From the NCBI RefSeq assembly GCF_040412425.1, contig NC_089789.1:30663606-30727605 (forward strand): DNA of 64,000 nucleotides, written 5' to 3'. Shown here piece after piece: positions 56,301-64,000 of this stretch. Numbering within the stretch: position 1 is the first letter of the stretch; each line of letters begins with the position of its first letter. A model generated the notes under the pieces. That model saw only the letters and a list, made by a program, of their open reading frames with translations. It was not told where the DNA came from and made no database searches. Both the position numbers and the translations under genes were made by a program. This DNA comes from Macrobrachium rosenbergii. Its lineage: Eukaryota; Arthropoda; Malacostraca; Decapoda; Palaemonidae.

Positions 56301-59300
56301 CGCACCCTTTGAAGAGGCGCTCTTCTTCCAAGGATCAAGTTCCTCAACTGCCCAGCAAAAGGTTGAGGGAGCCTCCCCTCAGTCCTCAGCATTTTTGCAG
56401 TAAGCGGGACAGCCCTGAGCGCTTCTCCTCTCTTGGATGCCAGGAACGAGTGTATAGTCACTCCTCCTTGTTTAAGAATTATTCACTTTCAGGCTCCAAG
56501 CACCCTGCTTCAAGTGAGCAGCGTAGTTCTTTGCCTAAGCTCCCAGATTCGGCCGAGCGCTTTTTGCGCGTTGAGCGCCCAGTAGCACCCGAGCGCCTTG
56601 TATTAGCTGAACTCCTGCCTTTGGTTGAGTTCCCTGAAGTGCCCAAGCTTCCTTAGAGGCCCAAGCTTCCTGAAATGCCCAAGCTTCCTGAAGTGCCCAA
56701 TAGCGCCCTGCAGCACCCGAGTTCCCTGATGCATCTGTTCGCTCTAGGGCTCCTCCATGTTGACTTTCATCTATTCCTCCTGCTGCCAGTGCCTCAGGGG
56801 AACCAGTCAGTAATTTGATGTCTGCTTTTAAGCTTCAGGCGCCAGCTCCATTTAGTTCAATGACGAATTGTCTGTCTTCCTCAAGTTCCATTCTTCAGCC
56901 ACCGCACAGACCGTCAACTGCTAAGGCTCCTTCCTCAGATGCTCCCTTGCCTCCTGTTTCGTTGGAGGATGAGATTTTGATCAAGATTCACCAGCGACTC
57001 CTTGCACGTCCCTTTTGAGATTTTTGCTTCAGAACTTCTGGGAATTCTTCTCTCCCACGGCTCCGACATCCCTGGCTTCATCCTTTAAGTAAGTAGTCAG
57101 CCTTCAGACATTGTCGGACTCCCCAAGTTGGTTCTCTCGTCCTCATCCAAGAAGGCCCCTTTTGAAGTGGAGAACTGGCTTTCCAAGAAGAGGAAACAGG
57201 GGAAGGCTTGTTTTAGTGTTCCTCCGTTTCTTTCTCGTCCTCGTTACCTGTCTTATGCTACTGCAGAAGCCCCTTCCCTGGGAGTGGTTGCCTCCTCCCA
57301 GGGGGACTTCTCAGGACTTACTGACGCAGGACGTAGATCCGCTCTTGCCTCGGCGAAGGTATTCTTTTCGGCACAAGAGATGGACCATCTTTTGAAAAGT
57401 CTATTTAAGACTTTTGAGGTTTTTAAGTTTTATAGACTGGCGTCTAGGTGCTCTTGCCAAGTTCAGAATCTCTCTCTCTCCTGACTGACTGCGCTTCAGA
57501 GCTAAATGGATTTCTGTTCTGCACTGAAAAAGCAGTCAGGGACAGTTTGAAGGAAGTTGCTTCATTATATACGATGGGCGTTCTCAAAAAAAGGGAATTG
57601 TGGGTTTCCTCTATGTCTAAGGGTGTGACAGCGTCACAAAAATCAGCCCTTCTATTTTCTCTGCTGGATAAGCATCATCTTTTCCCGCAGATGACCGTTA
57701 GTGATATCGCTTCCAACCTGCATAAGAAGTCTCCTCATGACCTTCTGACACAGTCGACAAAGCATCAGAGAGACTGGACCACCTTACCCACAAGGACATC
57801 TCCTCTGCAGTCGAGGCCCTTTTGTGGGGGCAGACAGAGATCTCAGTCCAGGCCTAGGGGAACAGTTAGGTTAACACTCCGAACCATCAAGAAGTCATCC
57901 ACTACACCATCAGCCCGCAAGTTAGAACCCAGCCCTCCACACCCCAGTGGGTGCAGGGCTTCGTCGCTTCTGGGAAAGATGGTGCTCAAGAGGGGCAGAC
58001 CAGTGGGTAATCAAGGTACTCAGGGAGGGATATTCTATCCCCTTCAGGGAGAGGCCTCCCTTGATCACTCCCGTCGTATCAATGGCCTACTCTGAAGAAT
58101 CGGAGAGGTATTCAACCCTCACAGAGGAGGTTTCCTCTCTCTTCAGCAAGAAGGCCACAGAACTAGTCAGGAACACAGAGTCGGGTTCTACAACTGGCTC
58201 TTTGTAGTGCCCAAGTCTTCAGGTGGGTAGAGACCGGTGCTTGACGTGAGTGCTTTGAATTACTTCGTAGAGAAGAAAAAATTGAGTATGGTGACAATGC
58301 AGTCCATACTTGCATCCATCTATCAGGGGGATTGGATGATCTCCCTAGACATGCAAGATGCGTACTTTCATATCCCATTCACGAGGATTCAAGAAAGTAC
58401 CTCAGGTTGGTCTTCAGGAATTGAGTTTCTCAGTTCAGAGCACTCTGTTTTGGCCTCTCGCCTGCCCCACAGGTTTTTACTCAGGCACTCACTCACCTGG
58501 TGGGTTGGTTTCATCTAGTATGTGTGAAGATCTCGCTGTATTTAGACGACTGGCTACTTCACTCTCCCACGAAGGAACAATGCATGGAGGAACTTCTCTA
58601 CAGGTTGAGATGAGCACCAACTAGAGGCAGTAATTACCTGTGCAGCTTTCTCACCAGGTAAGGAAACAACAAGCATTGTCTCAATGCTAGCCTATTTTAG
58701 TTCATTAACTTTTCATATGTAGTGTTATTTTGCCGTCCAAGATTCCCCACCACCTTTCAATATGGAATCAGCAAAGTAATTACTGGGTAAGTTACTTATA
58801 TAAAAATGACATTTTTATAAAATAGTTTTATATATATACTTACCCAGTAATTACAGATGGAGCCCTCCCTCCTGCCCAGGCATTGACATTAGCATAATCA
58901 GATTGAGCTGTTGGCGTAGTTGTTCCTCTGTCTTACCCCGAAAGTGGGTGGGGTCTTGTCACCTACACAAAACAAGAGAATCGCTACCGCGGAATTCAAA
59001 ATTTAAGCTGCCAATAGAAACTCTAAGCTATTTACAAAACTTTATTTTACCATGAAAATGTCATATTTTAAATCTTGAAGGATGTTTGTATGAAACATGT
59101 TTAATATTGAGAATTTTGGTCACTAAGTTCAGTGATTGAAAAATTGTGTATTTTTTTTTTTATTTTTCAGATATAAACGACAAAAGATTGACCAAGACTG
59201 GGGAAATGTGTGGCCAGCAGCACGTTCTTTTCATCCTGCCACTGTACCATTTCCCATTCGTCAGGGTTACCCAGCAACAGGGAAGGCTACACCAGACAAA

Positions 59301-59385
59301 TGGGGAAATGCTGAACTCATGAAAATCCCAAATTTTCTCCATTTGACACCACCTGTGATTGAGCGTCAGTGTGGAGCTCTTAAAA
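50243..59385 (+). CDS. MRPS35: Mitochondrial small ribosomal subunit protein mS35 (3'-partial, three exons)
   Basis: Exons 50243-50360, 52140-52233 and 59171-59385 join in frame and give 142 codons before the right-hand gene part is lost. The N-terminus (MAQNPLLCYRYSKRFLRTVK...) is basic and Arg/Ser-rich, as expected of a mitochondrial targeting peptide. Exon 3 encodes IDQDWGNVWPAARSFHPATV, PFPIRQGYP, and LMKIPNFLHLTPPVIERQCG, closely matching the mS35 core (human IDQDWTNVYPTAASFKP, KIPNFLHLTPVAIKKHC). mS35 is a metazoan mitoribosome protein of the small subunit head region. Human mS35 is 323 residues, so about half is missing; no later exon was found in 59386-64000. The start at 50243 has a good context (ccATGg). 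An in-frame ATG at 50159, 28 codons upstream, is an alternative. Confidence 0.93.
50637..51600. mobile_element. Possible non-autonomous element with about 100-bp inverted ends
   Basis: The left end (CCTTACCTTTCTAACCTGAC, then TTAGGGCGCCGCTCCCTGAC, then CTGG) is mirrored at 51515-51600 (GCACGGCACCCTAAATCAGG, TTAGGAAGGTAAGTTATGG). Weaker pairing continues inward (TTAGGCTACAGACC with the complement of GGGTAGCCTAGACC). It lies in MRPS35 intron 1 and has no open frame of note. A 7-bp TTCGCCC triplication sits at 50701-50725. Confidence 0.55.
51607..51985 (+). repeat. Duplicated GGAAAAATACAAATT-type repeat
   Basis: Two homologous segments (51607-51715 and 51865-51985) share CAGCTCATGTTTGCAAGC, ACTTCAGGTTTG.ATGTTAGG and AAAAATACAAATTA. 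An inverted TATTTTTCCT...AACCTGAAGTTC lies between them. A third, more diverged copy including the intervening part is at 54925-55202. The class is unknown; DIRS-type termini are one possibility. Confidence 0.65.
52140..52233 (+). CDS. MRPS35: MRPS35 exon 2
   Basis: 94 nt between tctttttcag and CCAAG|GTTTGT. The single carried G plus AT gives Asp, and the exon reads DEDEFRTLELGIQRAKPQDR and then KSFVLKPVLPPR. This corresponds to the less conserved stretch before the mS35 core (human PPPRFRVPPRTERM). The donor GTTTGT is non-optimal but the phase fits both neighbours. Confidence 0.85.
54406..54562 (-). mobile_element. tRNA-derived SINE, 3' fragment
   Basis: The 3' half of the same SINE family in MRPS35 intron 2; the tRNA-like head is missing and an A-run lies at its edge (54395-54405). 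Confidence 0.78.
54925..55202 (+). repeat. Diverged copy of the 51716-51985 repeat
   Basis: Shares TATTTTTCCT, CCCACCT.A.CTACCC, ATCAGTTAACAACCTTG, GCTCCAGCTTATG and AGAAATACAAATT in the same order as 51716-51985. It directly abuts the DIRS-like element. Confidence 0.6.
56309..57950 (+). pseudogene. DIRS gag-like region (frameshifted)
   Basis: Reading frames 56309-56656, 57128-57484 and 57448-58095 follow each other with frame changes and stops. The first is Pro/Ser-rich with Pro-Lys-Leu-Pro repeats; the second contains ASSQGDFSGLTDAGRRSALA; the third carries the conserved LLFSLLDKHHLF...HKKS block remembered from arthropod DIRS gag proteins. None starts and ends as an intact gene. Confidence 0.65.
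57950..58624 (+). pseudogene. DIRS reverse transcriptase, N-terminal part, broken
   Basis: A segment RRFWERWCSRGADQWVIKVL (57960-58020) precedes a stop and then the fingers/palm region SIYQGDWMISLDMQDAYFHI (near 58315-58374). After a frame change near 58374 the third frame continues SRKYLRLVFRN, a stop, ALCFGLSPAPQVFTQALTHL, and the catalytic YLDDWLLHS (YLDD at 58539-58550). The coding sequence ends soon after, so there is no complete RT. Confidence 0.75.
58776..58854. repeat. Hairpin GTAATTACTGGGTAAGT / ACTTACCCAGTAATTAC
   Basis: A 79-bp imperfect palindrome just inside the right inverted end of the DIRS-like element. Related sequence (ACTTACCCAGCAATTACTTA) lies at the left edge, 55217-55236. 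Confidence 0.65.
59171..59385 (+). CDS. MRPS35: MRPS35 exon 3 (conserved core)
   Basis: 215 nt after tttttatttttcag. It starts with the A that completes AGA (Arg), reads YKRQKIDQDWGNVWP and continues through the IPNFLHLTP motif to ALK, ending in phase 1 at AAAA|GTAAGC. This exon carries the strongest family evidence. Confidence 0.95.
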
Positions 59386-62300
59386 GTAAGCAGTTAAGTT
59401 TTATAATGTTTAGAATAATTTATTTGACAGTGTCAATGTATTGTATTTCACGTTGATTATTTCTTATGTGGCTTTAGATAGGGAGGGACTTAGATACCCA
59501 AGTGCCAGTGCTCAAGGACATCATGTGACGTCTACATTCACATGGAAGTGGCCACAAAGTCAATTCTAGCAGCCTACCTTTTCAAATCTTCCTCAGAGCC
59601 ACTGAATTCTAGGGAACACCAGCTCACCAAATGTGTAGTTTAGAAAGGGAGTATCCCATAGTGAGTTTGTACTTTATGTGCTTGCATGATACACTTTAAA
59701 GTAAATGGCATTCAAGATTCTTTGCTGGACTCTTGGTGTCAGGAGCATTGCTTTCTGCTTGTGTAACTTGCATTGTGTTTCATTATTTTACTTCAGCATT
59801 TGATAAATTAATATCTCTTAATGAAGTGTACTTAATGTGTATATATCAGTAAGTATACTGCATTACATCTTTATCCAAGGTTTCAACCATTTCAATACAA
59901 TAGCCTAAGCTCCAGTAGCTTACATGATCTGGATAGTGCAGGGATTTTGTGAATTTTTTTGTGCCATACTAAGTGAATAACAGTATATCTGTGATATATT
60001 TTTAATAAGCCCTGCACATGGATGAAGATTTTGATAAAATGTTTGTTAGATTTTTACTGTGGATTTGCCAAAATGCTGTACAAAACGATAGGTAATTCCT
60101 CAGTGTAAAATCAAGTTAAATGCACGTACACACTCATGTACAGTGCATATAGTATTTTCTCCATATTTTATTATTCTTACAGTATTCATTAATAAATCTA
60201 ACAGCTTACAAGATCCTCAAAATTTAAAACTAAATATAATGTAATATAACTTCAAGGGAAGAGAGAATGAAACAGATTTTCACATGATTGCTACACTGGC
60301 TCTGGAGTATTATGTAACCTTACTAGGTCTTGAGTCTTTGTTACTTAATGGATATACTGTAGTTACTTATCAGGAACCTAGACCCAATTAAATTGAGTGT
60401 CATTGCTATTTCAAAAGTGATTTGAAATAATTAAAATATGAGGCCATGTATCTAATAGGATATTCATGTTGCAAAGTAGTATTAAGCACTGAAATGAAAT
60501 GTAGCAAACATACTAGCGAACAATAAAAGAGAAATGTGTTTTTGAGTAACAAGGCATTCTAATGAAGAGGTAAATAAAATTAAAAAGCCCATGGCAAATG
60601 GTATGATATTGAAGCCATCCCCTCCAGCACAGATATGTGCTTGATTAAGAACAAGCCCATTATAGCTAATCACTTATCCCTACAGAACCTGGACTAACCA
60701 TCAACTGTTAAAATACTGTTCAATCAAAAAAGCAGCTAACCTGCTGATGAGGAACAACCTAGCCTGTCCAATATACAACCATCTGAAAAAAACCAATGTC
60801 ATCCACAACTTACAGACCATGATGTTTCTTTCCAAGAGAAAACTTCTTGATAGCAGCCTTTAAGGCTAAAGCGCCATGTTGGCTTTGGCTGTAGGCTTGT
60901 TAAGGTGGAGTTTCCCAGGTCTCTGGTATGTACTTTACCTTGGAATCTGTATCGGGTTTTTCAGTTCATAATGTTGTTGCCCTTTGAACTATTTGGAACA
61001 AGTTCCTTGTAAAGAAGTTTCTATGGAAACTTGACAGCATCCTTAGCTGCAGCTAAAAATTGAGAGAGCTACTAGCTTTGTCAGTTAAGGTAGGCTTTGC
61101 TAAACACAAGACAATTATTTTTCCCTTATTTTGGGCTGTATGGTTTTGGGCTAGGTCCTTACCTACAACACTGTCTTTACCTAGCCTGGAGTCACTAGGG
61201 CATGAGGAACTTGATCCCTTGGGGGTCCAGTAAGGACTTTTAAGAATTGTTGGAATTGCACTAAAATGATTAAACCTGATGTAAGGGTTCTCCATACATA
61301 TAATGATTCGGAAACCAAAACTTCCAAAGTCTCTCTAGGTAATGAGGAACTTGATCCCTTGGGGGTCCAGTAAGGACTTTAAAGAATTGTTGGAATTGCA
61401 CTAAAATGATTAAGCCTGATGTGAAGGTTCTCTGTACATATAGTGGTTCGGAAACCAAAACTTCCAAAGAGTAGGAATGTAATGTCCCTTTCATCAGTTC
61501 TTTAGTTAAGGACTTTCTTGTCAATTTCTATCCTTAATGGAAGGAAATCCACTTAACATGGGAGCAGTAGCTATAACTTTTAAATTTGGAAACTTATCCT
61601 TAGATTAGTTATTGAAGTTGCTCAGTGGCATGGTAATCCTGTACAGTATTGGTAAGGGGAGAAGTTAAGAAATTATCCTGTAGTGTTAAGAGGTCAAACA
61701 CTCCTATGTCCTTGTTCCACATTGCTAATTAAGTCAGCACATGCTGAATTGAGTCTGGTTCTTCACAGTTTTATTAAAGTAAACCTCATGATGTCTGTGT
61801 TGTAAGCATCTATTAATTAACTCTTAAAACCTTTTGCTAGAGAAAGTTGTCAATGCAACTCATGGAAGTGTAACTTGGTTTTTTAACTAACATTATTTGC
61901 AAGATGTCAAAATTTCATGAGAATTGCAAAGCCCTTGCATCTATTGCCCTGGCAATGACAATTTTCTCCTGAACTAAGTAGGAGACTAAGCTTGCTTTCT
62001 CACCTGTAGTTTGTGAAGCATTGGTGTATAGGAGTGTACCTTCATATCTGAAGGTAGTTGTCTTTAGTATAGTACTGTCGGTTGTGGATTTTTGGCTCTG
62101 GCACAGTGTCACTAGTACTGTGCAAGATAGAATCTTTTTTTCCTTGTAAGGAGCCTCCAACAAGGAGTTATTTACTTTATTAGCATTAAGGAGGTAAAAG
62201 AAAAATTATGTGAATTTTTTCCAGTGTCAACTCTTTGACTTGAAAGTACTTTAACATGTTGATTTTTTATCAGTGATATGCCTGTATACTATCAGATAGT

Positions 62301-64000
62301 TATTATGTAAAATGTTATATATAATGACCCTTGCTTAAAATAGGAGCATGTTGAAATTACATTTTAATAAAATTAATTTATTTAAAAATATATTTAGACT
62401 TTATAAGCTATAAAATATCAGTTTGAAAGACCATGAAAGCAACACTGTAGTCTTTCTTGAAGAACAGATAAAAATACAGTATGTACAAATAGACATAATT
62501 CTATCATCAAAAGCAAATATCAAAGTAACAGATTGAATTATTACAGATAAACTGAAAAACAAGAAAATTTTAAAATAAATTGCAGTAGAAGTGTGTTACA
62601 AAGGCCTAATTCTTTTAAGTAATTCTTACAAATTTGTTCTTTAAAGCATACAGGTTGGAATAAAAGTTTTTAAAATAAATCATTCAACTTATATTAACAA
62701 AATTTAAAATACACCCTTTTACAGCTGCTAGATTTTTGTTTAAGTTTCTTCTTAAAACCACTAGGCTGTCATTGTGATGACTAAATCAAATGAAAAACCT
62801 TCAGTAACCATACATGAGAGGCAGCATCTAAATTTGGAGTAGTGCTCTCCTTCATATTATTTTTATATATATTTCACTGGTAGGATTAAAATTGTGAAAC
62901 TTATTGAAAGGTTGATCCATATGCTTGGTGGTAATATTAATCTTCACATTCTGGTAGAGGACAGTGATGTTTATTTTTATTAAGTTTTGTGCTGTCTTCT
63001 TTCCCTGTAAATGGTTAACTTGATTGCTTCAACTGGGATTCCATGAACTTCTAAGTGATGTTTTAAATAAGACTGGAATTTACTTGTATACTGTACTCTG
63101 GAAAATTCGTAGCTTCTCACTGCATTGCTCTCTGAAACAGAACAAACCTAAATTATAAAGCTGCATGAATATCTTTTATGCTAATAAAAATGACAAGGTC
63201 TGAAGTTCAGAAAAAATGGATAAATCTACACAAATACAAGAACACTAACACAGGCACAATAAGAGCAACATCAACCATAACATTGCCAGCATCAGCAATA
63301 ATAATAACACTAATAGTAACTGACACACAAAAGCCAGTAATAATGCTAAGAACAATAACATGAACAACTTCAACAGTTATTAGTGAATTGTATTGCCAGT
63401 CATCATGTTGATTAATAAACAACTTGCTCATGTTATAGATGCAGTTTTAAATATAAGAAAAGACTTCAACAGTAATTCCTCTGAAATTTGCCAAAACAGA
63501 ACTAAAAAGAGGAGTAACTCAAAAAATTATTTTAATATATCTGTATCCAGCACTCAGCCTATGCAAGCTTACCCCAAACTCCAGCCTAAGGGCTCATTTA
63601 CAGTGGCCAGTAAACTAATATTTCCTTTTCCAAGTAGAATTGTCACTCATGCTCACATGACTCACTAGCAACCACCACTGTTCACCCCTGTAAATTCCAA
63701 TGTACCATACAGTTATCATCAAAATTCCTGGAGACTGAGATGTCTATAAAGCAGAACTCCAACGAAATTATTATAGACTCATGTACTTATTAAGCCTAAA
63801 GAAGCTGTAGATTTAGCAAAATTTTAGGATGCTTTTCTCCTATGTAAGAATTGTTTACAGAACCATAATTTTTCCTGAGTTAACGACCACCTCTCAACAT
63901 AGCAGAATTTCAAAATAAATTGCTAAATTGAAAATTATTAAGAGAACCAAAATAGTGTGTGCTAAATTAGTACAGAACTCCAGAGGCAATAGGTCTTGGT
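59386..64000 (+). other. MRPS35 intron 3 (open at window edge)
   Basis: The remaining mS35 exons should lie to the right. I scanned for the expected continuation and found none. The only structured item is a tandem duplication at 61202-61469. The rest is AT-rich unique-looking sequence with low-complexity CA/AT patches near 63230-63330. Confidence 0.65.
61202..61469. repeat. Tandem duplication (140-bp offset)
   Basis: ATGAGGAACTTGATCCCTTG...AAACCAAAACTTCCAAAG occurs at 61202-61329 and again at 61342-61469 with about ten differences. Confidence 0.85.

Larger units (their letters stand above)
55236..59031 (+). mobile_element. Degenerate, internally truncated DIRS-like retroelement
   Basis: The ends are inverted repeats of about 140 bp: 55236-55380 and 58890-59031 share, in opposite orientation, AGAGTTTCT, CAGCTTAAATTTTGAATTCC, GCGGTAGCGATTCT, ACTTTCGGGGTAAGACAGAG and GAACAACTA. 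Inside, a gag-like part (about 56300-57790) includes GVLKKRELW, LLFSLLDKHHLFPQMTVSD and SNLHKKSPHDLL. A reverse transcriptase start (58228-58624) includes LDVSALNYFVEKKK, GDWMISLDMQDAYFHIPF and YLDDW. These match DIRS-type gag and RT. The RNase H, methyltransferase-like and tyrosine recombinase parts are missing, and the RT is broken. Confidence 0.78.
52234..59170 (+). other. MRPS35 intron 2
   Basis: A 6.9-kb intron. It contains an unrecognised stretch (52440-54400), a partial tRNA-derived SINE (54406-54562), a copy of the GGAAAAATACAAATT-type repeat (54925-55202) and a degenerate DIRS-like element (55236-59031). Open frames on the minus strand in 52790-54320 are short and resemble no family I recognise. 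Confidence 0.8.

Overview
The window is eukaryotic nuclear DNA. It is very AT-rich and filled with long pure (TA)n, (CT)n and (ATT)n tracts, tRNA-derived SINEs, decayed LINEs, fold-back elements and a DIRS-like retroelement. Genes are split into short exons by large introns. Protein similarity and repeat style suggest a decapod crustacean (shrimp, prawn or crayfish type); the species cannot be fixed from this sequence. Nothing prokaryotic, viral or CRISPR-like was seen.

Two protein-coding genes are supported, both on the + strand, head to tail. Gene 1 (exons from 12177 to 43674, 3'UTR to about 45370) is the TBC1D30-type Rab GTPase-activating protein. Nine exons were read by splice sites, reading phase and homology, giving 1,937 codons plus stop in one continuous frame. 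The 5' exons (N-terminus and first part of the TBC domain) lie left of the window or were not found in 1-12176. The last exon alone encodes about 1,430 residues, longer than the whole human protein (about 920), yet it ends in a C-terminal motif resembling that of vertebrate TBC1D30. Gene 2 (first exon at 50243, three exons to 59385, running off the right edge) is mitochondrial small-subunit ribosomal protein mS35 (MRPS35), with a basic N-terminal presequence and the conserved mS35 core.

Layout: 1-12176, repeat-rich sequence (5' intron or flank of TBC1D30) with a Jockey-like LINE fragment split by a SINE, a hairpin element and a decoy exon; 12177-43674, TBC1D30; 43675-45370, 3'UTR; 45370-50242, intergenic, with a fold-back element at 47113-47487; 50243-64000, mS35, whose second intron holds a degenerate DIRS-like element with inverted termini (55236-59031).

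The two genes have no evident functional link: one is a Rab/cilium/trafficking regulator, the other part of the mitoribosome. The most notable observations are the enlarged TBC1D30 terminal exon, long (CT)n-CAG tracts 7-8 nt from two TBC1D30 splice donors, a duplicated 3' splice site whose decoy exon would replace the catalytic arginine and stop translation, a probable GC-AG intron, the DIRS-like element, and several long hairpin elements. No clearly new biological system was found.
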